Positions 1 through 13,200 of a DNA stretch of 64,000 nucleotides are shown here, piece by piece (the first letter of the stretch is position 1; each line of letters opens with the position of its first letter). A program made the position numbers and the translations under genes. A model generated the notes under the pieces. It had not been told where the DNA came from, made no database searches, and saw only the letters and a program-made list of their open reading frames with translations. Source of the DNA: Reclinomonas americana ATCC 50394 (lineage: Eukaryota; Jakobida; Jakobea; Jakobida); NCBI GenBank assembly GCA_048213135.1, contig PS015097.1, positions 72,679 through 136,678 on the forward strand, given 5' to 3'.

Positions 1-66
1 TGTGTGTGTGTGCGTGGTTCTTCATTCACCACGCTTCATCATGCTGACATGTTTGTGTGATCGTAG

Positions 67-1937
67 GATGCGTGGTTGATTTCAGAGTTGATTGTGGTGG
101 ACGGCACGCAGCGACTGACGGCGGCCGAGTCGCTGTGCCATCCGTTCTTCACGCATGCGTCGGTGGATCGCCTGCGACACAATGGTCTGTTGTTGGACCC
201 TGAGCATAAGGTTATTGCGCTCAGGCGGCACCTGGCCGTGGTGCGCGAGCGCAATGCGCCGATCTTTGGCATTGAGAGGTACACACATTTTCGTGTGCCA
301 GTGTTTGTCATCGATTCCTCCGCCCTCTCATTTCTCACCCTGTGTAATCAGTGTGTCGCTGCACATCAACATTGACGCGGTGGTGGATTCGGTGTTCCAG
401 TGGTTGGGTGAGCTGTTGGAGGATGGCTGGCGCATGCCGCTGGAGTTGCACATGTCGGGCGGCAGCGACTATGTCAACAATCTGTTCCGTGTGTACAATT
501 CGGTGCGTTGCAGGCGTCGTTCTCGCCGGCGGTGCATGTTCCCCTTATTCCTTGTGCTGCAGTTCTTCCATCGCATCGGCTCCCACCGTCTTTTCGAGAG
601 CCGCACCGCCTCCAAGGACATGTGTCTGCCGGCTGCTGACGGTGGTGGTGGGAACTTGTCAAGGTACGAGCTTCTCGGCAAGATCATCATCAAGTGCTTG
701 CTCGACGGCCGCCTGCTGCCGGTGCGCACCTTTGCGCCCTCGTTGTACAAGTACATTGCGGGCATGCCGGTGCGTTTGCGTGCACATGTGCATATGTGTG
801 CGTTCTCTGCAGTGTCTCACGTTGGCGTGAACAGGTCACCTTCCACGATCTGGAGCTCTTTGACCCACCGCTTGCCGGTCGCCTCAAGCAACTGTTGGCG
901 AACCCGGAACCGGAGTCCGAGAACATGACGTTTGCCATGTGTGGTGCGTGTGCATGATTATCATCAACACTTTGTGTGTGTTGTGTGTGCGCGTGCTAAA
1001 ACCGGCTGCCGTATCGACGCAGGTGGAGACGCCAGCACGCGCGTGACGAATGAGAACAAGGGTGTGTTTGTGGAGCGTGTTGTGCAGCACACACTCGTAG
1101 ACTCGCGCAAGCAGGCGCTGGAGGCGTTGAAGCGAGGTCTGTTCGTCGTCGTCTTTGTTGAGTGTGGCGGCACCGCGCACATCGCTCACTGGTTGGCACG
1201 TGCGTTGCAGGCATGGTGTGGTGTGGCAATCTGATTGAGATCGGCGACAACTTGAGTCTGCTTGGCTGTCGCGACCTCATGCAGTTCTGCTGCGGCCACT
1301 TGGAGCTGACCACTGATCGTATCATCAGCGCTTTCAACATGCAGATGGTGGAGGACACTTCCTTTGTAGGTCTGTCAAGCGGCGTCGTGTCATGTCATGC
1401 AGCCTCTTTCCTTTGCTCACTCTCTCTGCAATCACACGTCCACAGAGCGACTCCGCGAGACGCTGGAGCAGTGGGAGCGTGAGCACCCGCAGCGTCTGTC
1501 GGCGTTCATGGAGTATGCCACTGGCTTGCCATGTTGCGTGTGTTTGAGCTTTACTTGCAGCATGGTGACGTTTCGTTGCTGACTCCTCCGCACACAGCTG
1601 TGCCATTCGAGGGCATGTACAATGTCAACTCACCAAATCTCGAGCCCGATTCCGCACTGGTGCGTCTCGACGACGAGGTGTCGGTCGACTTGGCACCCCG
1701 GTGGAGCACGCACGAGTTGGTGCTGTCACCAACGAGCCAGCTGCTCTCGTGCGACACCACCGCCGCGTTTGGTGAGCGCCTGTTCCAGTTGATGGCCGAG
1801 CAGGGGCAGCGGCCGGCAGACGATGGCGGTGAGTGATGTTTGTACACGGGAAGTGTGGTGCGGTGATCATTGTGTGCTCACACGGTTGTTTGCGTGCAGC
1901 TGACGGCGGTGACCAGCTGTTCGAGGAGGATTATTAG
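67..1937 (+). CDS. Kinase C-lobe / HECT E3 ubiquitin ligase fusion, 3' part (5' end outside window)
   Basis: The first visible exon (67-278) encodes the end of a protein-kinase C-lobe (VVDGTQRLTAAESLCHPFF) followed by a VDRLRH...KVIAL stretch like the post-kinase part of phosphorylase-kinase gamma subunits. It splices in frame (donor 279, acceptor ending 351) into a HECT domain. Exons at about 352-502, 563-769, 835-943 and from 1022 carry HECT signatures: YELLGKIIIKCLLDGRLLP, VTFHDLELFDP and VTNENKGVFVERVVQHTL. The later exons hold RLSAFMEYATG and a C-lobe ending SPTSQLLSCDTTAAFGERL. The last exon ends in an acidic tail (DQLFEEDY) at a TAG. Known HECT enzymes pass ubiquitin through a cysteine in LPxxxTCFN; here the aligned TC reads LL, with a Cys two residues later. 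The junctions between 1150 and 1600 are approximate. The upstream kinase lobe is not visible, so kinase activity cannot be judged. Confidence 0.8.
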
Positions 1938-2009
1938 AGCCTTCTGCATTGTAGTAAATTATACCCGCACGGGCTTCGTATGATTGCTTTTAGTTCATTT
2001 TGCTACGCA

Positions 2010-5000
2010 TTACAGCACACCAGTCTGATGCAAGACGCTGCGGATTAGGAATAGGCGATTCTTTTGCTCTTCCAGCAGCCGACCACTGCACGCACGCACG
2101 TAGACGCATACGTTGAGCGACACGCAACAAAACATACACACACGAGTGAGAGAGACACAGAGAGACGCAACGTCTGATTGGACACGTCGAGTACGTCCCT
2201 TACCAACGACGGATACATGTCGTATCTCTGCGCAGCGGGCTTTGCAGGTAGCCTGCCGCAGCTCTCCTCCAACTGCGCCACCGTCTCGGCCATCTCGTCC
2301 ACCTCCGTGAGCTTCAAGCGGAGAAACTCGGCCAGCTCCTCCTCCGCCTCACTCAGCGATGGCGACATGTTCAACAGCACCTGTCACAGACGAAAAGGAT
2401 GAGACGATGATGCTCTCGTGTGTTGCGTTGTTTCGCGCACCGTCACCAGACTCTTGAGACGACCCTCCAAGTGTCTCTGGCGTTCCACAATGGCCATTTG
2501 TCGCGCACGCAGTTCGCCGACCTTGAATTCTTCCGCCGCAGCGGCCTCCTGCAGCTCGGCCACCACTTGTCGAATGCGATCTCGGCGTCCGTGTACACGG
2601 TCGTTGCTATTCACCAGACTGTGAGCGGATGCTTGCACACGTCGAGCGAGATACACGCGCGTTCTCACTCACAATCGCTCAATCACGTGCTCCACCTTGG
2701 CCACGGCCGCCACAACGCGCTCCACCGACGAGCACGCCTCGGTGAATTGCGTCAGCCGACGGACTTCTCGCACATCAGACGACGCATCCGCCTGCGCGCA
2801 CAGTCACCACTCAGCTGCAGTACACGCACACACAAATACACCATCATGTATACACACACCGCTGCTGCCGATGTGAAACTCGTGGCCACCCCTCGCAACG
2901 TCATCAGCTGCTTGGTGACCTCGTCCAGCGACGCATGCAGCACAGGGTCGATATCGCCACCTGTGTACAACCAAAAAAAGAAGAGACTCAGCGCTTCGCT
3001 CACCGAAAACACAAAATACAATGCCTTTGGTCGCACCTGCCGCGTCGGCGGCACCTCCCACTGGTATCTCGCGCACAGGTGGCGCTTTGACACGATCCAG
3101 TGATGCGCACCACACAGCCGCCGAGTCGAGCACCAGCAGCATAAAGTACCCGAGGAAAGGGTCACTGAGTGCGGCACTCTGGAGGACGCCGGGTACTCGT
3201 TCACCAGCAGCCGACGTGTTGACGGGTGGTGGCCTGATGTACTCGACAGCGGTCTCCACCGCCGACGGTGCCAGGTCGCCGCCCTGAGAAACGGATGAGT
3301 CCATGACAATCGGAGAACGCGCACGATAGAGCATAGCGCAACTTGATCGGCTGCAATCTGCTGCACCCACTGCAAGCGATACTGCGTTACAAGGCCCTGC
3401 ACACTCGTGTACACGATCTCGCGGAACAGCGGGTCCAACAGGAGCGACACGGAATTGGCCTGCGGAGTGCACACTAAGCAGCAATCTATAATACACGAAA
3501 ATGCGCAACAACGAACCGGTGGTAATGTGGCCAATCGTCGACCAAGAGTCTCCACGCGCACTAATTCCGACGTCTGCACGTACACACACCGTCAACAATG
3601 GCAGTTACTCACACACTCTCTATGATGTACACACGCGCACCGGTTCTGACGTGAACCACCACGGTTGGACGCCACCGAACAGCCAAAACGCATCCGCCGA
3701 TCCGTCAGCAAACGCCTGAACAATCGCCAAATCTTGCGACTTGCCCGTAGCAATCACACGCAAATCGACAACGGCACGTCCTTCTGCAATCGTGGTCGGG
3801 TCCACTGGTTTTGCGGTCCCATCGCGTTCATCCTCCGGCTACGTCGCCATCAGCACCAGGAGAGGGGGGAGGGGGAAGGAGACAAAAGAGACACGCACCA
3901 CCGGGAATGGACCGATACAGCGCAGTCGATGCGGACTGAACACGTCTGACGTGGGCAGCCGCGTCACGAAAACGTCCTCCGCATCGGGTGCAGACGCCGA
4001 GCTATCCAGCCTGCGAGCGACGTGCGATCAAATGAGTCGGACGGCACGCCACAAAAGCAGCTGCATCTGCTGAGGATGAAGAACAAGGCACGAAACAGAA
4101 ATGATGGTGAGACACCAATGTCCTGCAGGAACCGCCTGATCTCTGCTGCATCCGCCGAGAACTCGCGAAGCATCTCCCTCACGCCATTCAACGGAAGCTC
4201 TCTGCGGGCGCGTGTGAGGGTGTGACGGGCGAGGCGAGGCGACGATATGAGTGCACAGCACGCACACTCCCAGCGGAACCACCGGACACAGAGCGTACAG
4301 ACTGCCGCTCCGAGTGCTGTAGAAGATGGTGAATGCGTCCCACGAGAACGCCTCTGCAGCGAGGAAGGGTGGGTGAGTGAGTAGGCGCACGTCAGTGAAC
4401 GTGTGGTGCAGAGCAGAGGACGCACCCGAGTCGGCCGACCAGTCCACCACGGCGAACCGCACCACGGGATCGAGGGGATCGGGAAAGTACAAGTGCAGCG
4501 AGTACTCGGGTGCTTCGGGGTTGTTGACATTCACAACGCTGCAGACACACACAATTAGCACCATTGGTTGCGAGGCAAAGTTGGGCGACGACGACGACGA
4601 CGCAACTGCAGCATGTTGTCCGACAAGAACACAATCACGTGCTCCTCCGACGCCGGATGCCACTCGACTTGCACCAGTTTTAGCCTCTCGTCGCGCAAGA
4701 ACATGTTCTCCAGCAGCAGACCACTCGAACTGCACGACGAGTCAGCGAGAGAGATCACGATCATCTTTTTCCATTGGCGTGCATTCCTCTCACCTCACAC
4801 TCAGCGTGGACCCTGCACTGCGTCGCTGATCGACGTGAATAAGCTCACACTGCACATCGTCGGCGGCCAGCAGCCACGTGGCGGCGGCGTTGAAGAGTAG
4901 GCGCGACGGCGCAAAACCACCCACAGTTTCCACCGATGTCTTGACTCGCCCTCTGCTCGACGACGAGGGCGCAGAGGCCGCCACCTGCAGCTGCCGCATG

Positions 5001-5388
5001 TCACACACAGTGATCATAGTCGTCGTTGATGTTGTTGTCGTGGTCGCCGACTTGTCTGCGCGTGATCGCAGCGGTGACGAGTGACGACGATGGCGATGTG
5101 GAGTGCCTGGTCCTCCATCATCATCATCATCAACACCAGCACCAGAGCGACGCCGCTCTTCCGTGAAGGCAATCAGTGAGCGAGGAGCGCCGACGGCAAA
5201 GCGGAATCGCGAGGCGGCGTCTTGGCCTCCTGCGTGTGCGTGAGTGAGTGTGTGAGTGAGAGAGGAGAGGACATGTGCGTGTGTGCGCGCGCGAAACACT
5301 CGCTCACGATGCCGCTGCCACGAGATGCACACTCACCTGCGACAAGCGCCTGCTGGAGCAGATCGACGACATGACCGCGGCCTTCCAT
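2010..5388 (-). CDS. NUP88: NUP88/Nup82-like nucleoporin
   Basis: This is a multi-exon gene. The start is the ATG of MEGRGHVVDLLQQALVAG (5388), which joins at G|GA to GGQDAASRFRFAVGAPRS. Further on, VEWHPASEEHVIVFLSD matches the NUP88 propeller motif (WHP...VVLTSDN). It is followed by ALHHTFTDVRLLTHPPF, then AFTIFYSTRSGSLYAL, like the family's 'PLYILYENGE' strand. Mid-protein CASLDRVKAPPVREIPVG is also family-like. The C-terminal third is coiled coil, including MSPSLSEAEEELAEFLRLKL, which resembles 'LPVLSDSERDMKKEL' of human NUP88. The last exon most likely reads GRLLEEQKNRLFLIRSVL and stops at 2010. NUP88 sits on the cytoplasmic face of the nuclear pore with NUP214 and NUP62 and anchors the mRNA-export platform. 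A long DDDDD/His-rich/Thr-rich low-complexity insert lies early in the protein. The splice into the last exon is inferred, with a weak donor. Confidence 0.75.
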
Positions 5389-5459
5389 TGGCGCGCCTTC
5401 ACCAGATTAGAGGGACGTTGGACATTGAGGACAACTTGCATGTCTCTACGTAAGGCGTT

Positions 5460-7179
5460 TCATTTTTTGACACTACTGCTGCTGTTGTGCTCCTTGTGCT
5501 GTGCGGCTAGGCCGAGAACGATGGCGTGGCGGAAGCCCGTGGATACATCGTCGATCAGCGACATGTCAAAGTCGGCGGCGACGTCGCGCGGTTGCTCAAA
5601 GCCACCGCCGAGCATGATCCACCGACCGCTCTCGGTGCGAACGGTGGTGGTCAGGTGACCGCAGCGAATGTAATTCACGCGTTCGCCGCCCCACAGCTGC
5701 TCCGCTGGCAACAGCACCGGGTCGACAAAATCGGCGTCGACGCCGGCGGTGGCCTGGCCGAGCTGCAGATGCCGGTTCAGGCCCCAGCCGTAGACGCGGC
5801 CAGTGTCTGGTGATGCGAGCGACGGTCAGCACACACCCCACAGCAGCAGCAGCAGCAGCATCGCTCCACCAACGCACCTGTCAGCGCCACGCAGTGGTAC
5901 ATGCCCGAGGAGACGGCGACGAAGCGGATGTTGCTCTGTGCGACCCCGTCTGCTTTCTCGCGCGGCTCGAGTTGCCGAGGCGACAACTGGTCACGCCACT
6001 GTTTTGACGATGGATCCCTGGTGTTGCTCTGTCGCTTGCCCCACACGAACAGGTCGCCATCGGCTAGCCGCTCATCGCCGTGAGCATGACTTTTTTCGCG
6101 TCTCCAACTTCGACAGAGGGCAGCGTAACGCAACTGGAGAGGGCCACCGTGTGACCAAAGCCGCAGTGCACATCGGCGGCCTCCACGCGCTGACTTCCCG
6201 CGGCGGAGGGATTGCGAACCACACCGCCGGCCAGCGGCTGCGCCCCGCCTGCCACTGGCGGTGTCGACTGCCTCTGCGCCACCAGATGCACCTCCTGCGG
6301 TGCACTGGCAAACAGCGAGTCGAACGTGCCCACACCCAGCTGACCGCGCGATCCTCGACCCCACGAAAACACACGCCCGTCAGCGCACACACACGCCACG
6401 TGCGTGAAGCCGAGCGAGACGGTCTTGACCGGCGCCGGCAACGATGAGACCTTGTGGAACGTGTCGGGCAGTGGATTCGAGTCGCCCGTGGCACACTGCG
6501 CGACGGGTGAGCGAGCAGGAAACAGCAAGAGGGGAGGAGCAAAGCAGCGCCGACCTGTCCCATGTAATTCTCGCCGCACATGTACAACGAGTTGTCTTCG
6601 CTCACGGCCGCCGTAAGCGCACACCCGGTCGTCACCGATCGGAACTTGACCTCAGCAGGGAACATGCGCACCGGCACCATCGACTCGATGCCTCTACGCA
6701 GCAGGAAAGCAATGAGAAGGCCATGGAGTGCGATCGAGACAGCGCATCCATTGCCATCGCAACTTTGAGGCTCCCAGCCAGTTAAAGAGGCGCATGAGGA
6801 ACGGGTACTTGTCGGCCATGGTCACCACTGTCACTGTGCGTCGCAGATCGGTCAGGCGGCCCCAGGCCAGCACCATACCATCGCCAGTCAGCACTGCCGA
6901 GTGTGCCCTGCGGAAATGATGCATTCAGCGTCGAGACAAGCAAGGCAGAGAGAGTGTGAGAGTGTGGGAGAGTGAGAGAGGACCATCCTGCAGACACAGC
7001 ACGCACTGGCGTGTGTGCCAGCGACTTGACGAGCGCAGGCGTTGCGTGGTGAGCAAGATCGCCGTGCCCAAGTGCTCCCAGTGAGCTGCACGTATACAGT
7101 GAGCGCAGAAGCAAGAGGGAAGAGGAGGAGGCAACACACGCAACCCCACGCCCAGTGTGTACACGCGCGACAGAAGCAT
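5460..7179 (-). CDS. RCC1-repeat (beta-propeller) protein
   Basis: The start ATG at 7179 gives MLLSRVYTLGVG, spliced (donor GTTGCG) to SLGALGHGDLAHHATPALV, which rebuilds a perfect RCC1 blade. Further blades are VLTGDGMVLAWGR, LTAAVSEDNSLYMCGENYMGQVG, ACVCADGRVFSWGRGSRG followed by QLGVGTFDS, HCGFGHTVALSS, DGDLFVWGKRQS, SSGMYHCVALTG and CGHLTTTVRTESGRWIMLGG. This makes about seven, the number needed for one closed propeller. The end reads FRHAIVLGLAAQHKEHNSS and stops at 5460. No kinase, HECT or FYVE domain is fused to it, so the role is open: RCC1-like proteins act as Ran exchange factors, ligase adaptors or flagellar proteins, and sequence alone does not decide between them. The start codon is 81 bases from that of the divergent Kelch gene. 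The downstream NUP88-like gene follows on the same strand after about 70 bases. Confidence 0.8.
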
Positions 7180-7260
7180 GCCAGAATGTCCTGCAAATCT
7201 TCTCTGTCACTCACTCTTATCTCTCACGCTCGTCACTCTCCGACGCAGCAGCTGTGCGGA
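7180..7260. promoter_or_regulatory. Compact bidirectional promoter between RCC1 and Kelch genes
   Basis: Only 81 bases separate the ATG of the RCC1-repeat gene (7179, minus) from the ATG of the Kelch gene (7261, plus). Both starts are supported by the splice of a short first exon into a conserved propeller repeat. Transcription of both genes must therefore start in or very near this spacer. No TATA box is visible. Confidence 0.55.
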
Positions 7261-10200
7261 TGAAGTGGTCAGTGCCTGCGTCAACAGCCGCTGGAGGGCC
7301 CTCTGAGCGACAGGCGTCACGCGGTTGTGTGGTTGCGTAAGAGACAATCCCTTGTTGTGCACACTTGCACACTTGCACACACACACTCTCTCTCGCACAC
7401 ACACGGAGCGCGCAGTAGCATACATCCTCGAGAAACACTCACTTTTCACGTTTTGCAGCAACAAAACACGCTGTATGTGCACGGTGGCAACAATGGATCT
7501 GTGTGGTTCGGCGATGTGTACGCACTGGATGGAGGTGCGTGCGCGAGTGATCGTCCTTCTCTCTCTGCGTGTCCTCTCTCATGCGCGTGCATGCATACTG
7601 TGTTCCGCGGATGTATTTTTCTCTCTTGCAACAGAGTCGCTGACTTGGTCGCGAGTGGTCGACGCCGACGGTTCCACTCCGCCTCCGCCACGTGCGTGGC
7701 ACACGTTGACGGCGTGCCCCGATGGCCGCCGCCTCTTCATGTTTGGTGGACGCGACGAGTCGAGCTGGTTCAACGACATGTTCTACTTTGATGTCGGTTC
7801 GGTGGTGGCCGATCGCGTTCCTCCAGTGTGGTCGTTGCTTACACTCGCTGCTGCAGTCACCAAGACGTGGATTCAGAGTGGCTGGTTCGGTCCGTTGCCT
7901 TCGGCACGAGGCTGGCACACGTGCTCGTTGATGGTCAGCGAGACGCCTGGTGTGGCGCCGCGCATGATTGTGTTTGGTGGCTTCAGTGCCGGCTTCTCGA
8001 ACGAGGTGTTTGTGCTGGATCTCGTCACGTCGACGTGGACGGTGCCGGTCACCAGCGGAACGCCACCGGAGCCGCGCGGCAATCATGCGGCTGCTGTGTG
8101 TGGCTCGTGTCTGTACATTATCGGCGGTACCAATGGCGATCAGGACTTTATGGATGTGTTTTGTTTGGATACCGGTGCGTGATGGTGATGATAAGAAGGA
8201 GAGCGAGCACGGTCTCTCACTGTGTGGGTGCAGCTACGTGGGCGTGGACGCAGATTGAGGTCTCCGGCAACGCTCCCGAGCCTCGTCACTCGCACTCGGT
8301 GACGTGCATCTCCAAATGGGAGTGCATTCTGTTCGGTGGCCAGTCTGGTGGCGACACTTGCTTTGCCGATACGCACCTGTTCAACTTTCGTTGCGCGATG
8401 AAGAGATGTGGAGAATGGTGTGTCAGTGCGTGCTCGTCTGCTCACACGACGAAATGCGTGACGTGCAGGCACTCGCGCCTGGACGCCCATCACGCTCACT
8501 GGTACGCCACCCGATGCCAGACACTCGCACGTGGCTGGTTTCCTTGAGCCCTGGCATCGGCACGTGGTGACGTGCGGTTGCGGTGATCACGACTTCCTTC
8601 GCGATACGTTTACGTTGAAAACTCGTTGCGTGCACGCACGGAGAACGGTTGATGACGTGCGCTCGTGGCACTCATTGTGTGATTGTGTACGTCTTGTAGT
8701 GATCGATGCTGCCTCACCACCGCCACCGATTTCGGTCAAGAGACGGTGCGTCGGGTGAACAGTGTGCTTCCCTTCTTGTGTCTCACCCACACACGCACCT
8801 CGTTCACAGCGGATCGGACGGAGCGAGCGCCGCGGCCAGTCCCATTCAGCAGCAGCTGAAAGAGAAGCTGCTGGAGCGCGCTGTCGAGGCACGCGAGAAG
8901 GCCGAGAGCGAGCTGGAGCGAGAGCATTTGCGACGCCTGGAGGCCGAAGGTGTGAACATGACAGTGCTCGACTCGTTTCGACTCGCTGAATTGACTTGCG
9001 CGCATTACAGTGGAAAAGGAGCGCATCGAAAGTGAATTGATGAGGCTGCGCAAGCAGGTGGAGAAACAGGGACCACTGTCGCCGGTTGGCGAAGGTCTGT
9101 CGATTCTCCCCGCACGTTGCTGTTGACCGTTTCCTCTACACGCACACTGATACTTCTCCTCCGTCACAGATCCTGCTCGTCGAGTGCGTTTCCAGCTGGA
9201 GGGCGGTGCTGAGGAATCACCACGGCGACGCACTGCCGAGCTGGAGCGCTTGTTGGAGACCGTGAGTGCAGAGAAGGCGCGACTGGAGGCGTCGTCGGCT
9301 CAGCGCACACAGGAGCTCGAATCGCAGGGTACGAATCCGGTGCCACGCTTGCGTTTTTTCCCCCTGCGTAAGCGTTGCTGAATTGGCACGGTGTGTGCAG
9401 TGCGATTGCTGCAGGACAGTCTGCGACAGCGAGACGCCACTGTTGGCGATCTCGAGGGCCAACTGAAGCAGCGGGATGCGGCAGCTGCACAGGCGCAGAC
9501 ACTGCTGAAGCAACGCGACGGGCGTGTGAAGCAGCTGGAGACGCGAGTTGAGGAATTGGAGGTGGCATCCAAGGCAGCCGCAGCAGCAACTCCAGCTCCG
9601 GCGGCAGCGGTCAGTGCGCCTGCACTCACTGCAGCGCAGAATGGTCGCATGGAGGCCGAAATGCAAGAGCTCCGTGAACACATTGAGAATCTGGAGCACA
9701 TGCTGGCAGACTATGGTGAATTGCAGACGCTGATTGCATCGCTGGAGGCCGAGAAGGCACAATTGGAGAAGCGTGAAGCGGCACTGAAGACGGTGTGTTC
9801 GCCATGTTTTGCCCTCTTGTGAGACATCACCACATGCTGTTGTTCCTTACTGCTTTTTACAATCTCTTCAGCGCATTTCTACTCTGGAGAATGCAAATGT
9901 TGCGACGCTGTCGTGCTGCTTGCGCTGCGTAGCATCCATCTCATTCATATTGACCACGCAATGCAGAAGGACCAGAACTCATCGGCACGCGAGCTTGAGC
10001 GCCTGCGCTCGGAACTCGAGTACGCCGAGACGGAGGCCGCACAGCTGCGGGAGGACTTGCGTGAGGCACAACAGAACGCCCATTCGGGCGACGAAGACGA
10101 GATGGAGCGGATGCAGATGAATGTGATGGAGATGCGGCGCGAGCTGGAAGAGATTACGCAGGACCTCCACGATCGCACCGAGCAGCTGGAAGCGGTGACT

Positions 10201-13200
10201 GCCGAGCGCAATGCACTGGCGCAGAGTGTTGCGTCGGCCGTCGTTCACCCATTTTGCACTGCTCTTGCTTCTCATCCACGCACACAGAAATCCAACTGGG
10301 AGAATCACGACTCGATTGTCGCGCAATTGACGTCGAAACTGCAGGATGTTACGTATTCCTTCCTGCTTGCTGCACTTGTGTCGCACACATCCTTACCGTC
10401 ATATGTATGTATGCCAGGCGGAGAACGACAAGCTGCTGCTGCAGGGCCAGATTCACGTGTTGGACGGTCGCATTGCACAGCTGCGCGAGGCAGCCACCGT
10501 GAATCCACAACATTTGGTTCGTGCCACACACGTGAGCAATCTCCAAATTCTGTGCGAATCGTTCTCTCACGCGACAGATGCACAGGCCTCACCGGCGCCA
10601 TCCTCGTCTTCGGTACTTGGCCGTTCGCCGGCCACACCACTGTCACCAATGTCCACTATCTCGGATCGTGGTGCCGAATCGGCCCAACGAGAACAGCAAC
10701 GGCTGCGCGAGGCACTGGACGTGTCGCAGACGCAGCTGGATGACGCGTTGCACGAGGCGCAAGTGCAGACTGCTGCGGTACGTTGTTGCTTGATCGGCTG
10801 CTGTGTTGGCGATGAAGATGCTTACCTCCACGAACAGCGCGCTCTCTCGGAGAAGCAGACCGCCGACCTGCAGGTGCAACTGGCGGCACAAACAGAGCGC
10901 GCCACACAAGCGGCTCAATCGGTTCGTGACCCAAGTTCAATCAATCATTTGGGTTGTTGTTGTTGTTGACATGCTCTTGTCCTCTGCCAACACAGGAGGC
11001 GCAAGCAAAGCACACGGCAACTCTTGCGCAGCGTGAGGTGAGGCGTTTGATTCATGCACATGATTCCCTCTCCTCTCGCTGTTCACACCGTGTGTGTGTG
11101 CGTGTCAGCTGGAGAGCGTACAGCGACTGTTGCAGGTGGAACAACAAAAGCTGCTGCAATTGGAGGAGCGCAACAGTCGGCTTGTGCATGACTTGCGTGC
11201 CGAGCAAGACCACGCAAGCGAGCTGGAGATTGAGCTGCAGGTATGTGTTTTTAAGTTGCGAGGAGAGTGGTTTCCGTCGCACTCACGGCGTTGGTGCAGC
11301 GGCATTCCACGGGCGCCGGCGATTCAGCGGCAGCGGCGGCGGCGGCTGAGGCGACAGACGAGGGTGACAGTTCACCGTTGGCGGTGCTCTCCAAAGAGAA
11401 CGCCGCGCTTCGCAAGCGAGCCGCACAGCTGCAAGACGATCTGCAAGAGGTGCACCCGTGTTGCTGTTGCTGTTGTCTGGCAAGTGGGGGGGTTTCACTG
11501 ATGAATAAGTGTGGCACAGGCCAATCACTTGCTAAATGACATGGAGCTGGCGCTGCATGCCTCACAAACAGAATTGCGCGACGCGCGTCATGCACTGGTG
11601 GAGCAGCAAGAGGCCTCGGCTGGGTGAGTATCGTAGCACCTCTGCGAGATCATGGGCATGCCGTCACTCACAACGTCGGAACAGGGCCGGCGATGTGGCG
11701 AAGCTGCAAGTGCAGCTGGAGGCAGAGAGACTTCGTGTTCGCACGGTGTGTTCTGTGGTCATGTTTCTTCGATGACTGGCGTGTGTGCGTGCTCATGTTT
11801 GCTCCAGTTGTTGCAAGCACAAGAGGGCAGCACCGTGTCGGCCATCAACGACCTCAATGCGAATCTCTCGCGTGCCACCCGCCGCTGCACGCAGCTGGAG
11901 ACCGAGATCAAGCTCGCCCGGTTCGTAGATTGAGTGGTAGCGAGGCGTCACTGTGAGGCTTCTGACACGCGCTCGCGTACAGTGACACGATTTCGGAGCT
12001 GCGACAAGAGTTGCGCACCACATCGCTAGACAAGGAGCATTGCGCGCAGCAGTTGCGATCGGTGAGCACAACTCTCGAGGAGGAGCGATCTACTTGGCGC
12101 GAGCAGCAGGAGCGATTGCAGAAACGATTGCGCGACGAGCAGAAAACTGTGTCGGAGGCGCGGAGCGAAGTGTCGGTGAGTGCGCCTTTCCGGTGCCCTC
12201 AACCAAGGGGGGTGTTGACGAGCGGTTGAAAACGTCGCAGAACCTGAAGCTCAAAGTCATGTCGCTGGAGGGCCAGATGCGGCACACGACGTCGTCTGCT
12301 CGCGAAATAGACTCTCGTGTGGCCACACTCGAAGAGGCCAACACTGACCTGAACGAGAGACTTCGAATGGAGCACGAAGTTGTGTGCTTGTTGACAGGGT
12401 TTTTTTTGGCGGTGTGGCGCGAGTTTCTGATGATTCCATCTCCCGCAGGAGCTGCAGCACACGCAGTTCAAGTTGCAAACCGAATCGGAAAAGGTGACCC
12501 TCTTGCAGCAGCAGCTGTCGGAGGAGCGCGAGCAGCGTAGCACCGCGCAGTCGGTACTATTCCTTGAACGTCTGAATGCTGATCAGGCGCTGCAGGTGCG
12601 TTCGCACTCGGCGGTGGTCGAAGAGGGTCTTCACCCATGTGCTCATCGTCTCGTTTGCGTGTGCAGGCCAAGGAGGCAGAGAAGGCGCAGGTGGCAAATC
12701 AATTCCGCGAGGAGCTGGGCCTGGAGATACGCGAACGCACCCGCATTGAGAGCGAACTGAATGCGACGCGCGACGAACTGGTTGCTGTCCAGCAGCGACT
12801 GGAGGAGCGTACGCGTGCCGAGTTGCGTGTCTCCCCAGATATGTGAAGAATGTGCTGTGTGGCTCTGCCTCACGTGGCCGCCGTTGCAGGGAGGAGCTGC
12901 GAACGCGTGTCAAGGACTTGAATGAGCGCAAATCCTCCGACGAAGGTCGAGACTCCGACGCTCAGATACGCTATCTGCGTGCACAGTTGGAGCTGCGAGA
13001 CGACGAGAGGCAGAAGCTGGTCGACAAACTCACCATGCTGACCAAGGTATGCTTGATTTGCATGTGTATGCTTGCGTGGCCTCGATGTCTCTGCTCACGA
13101 GCACACACATTCACACAGGACTCTGGGCTGAGTGCCGACGCTGCTTCGGTGATCGTCGAGCAGCTGGAGGCCGAGAACGCAAAACTGCGGTGAGTGCGGC

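Noticed and set aside
2385-2405. ATCCTTTT on the minus strand near a NUP88 exon as a U12-type 5' splice site
   Set aside because: It lies at the 3' end of an intron rather than right after an exon, and lacks the leading GT/AT.
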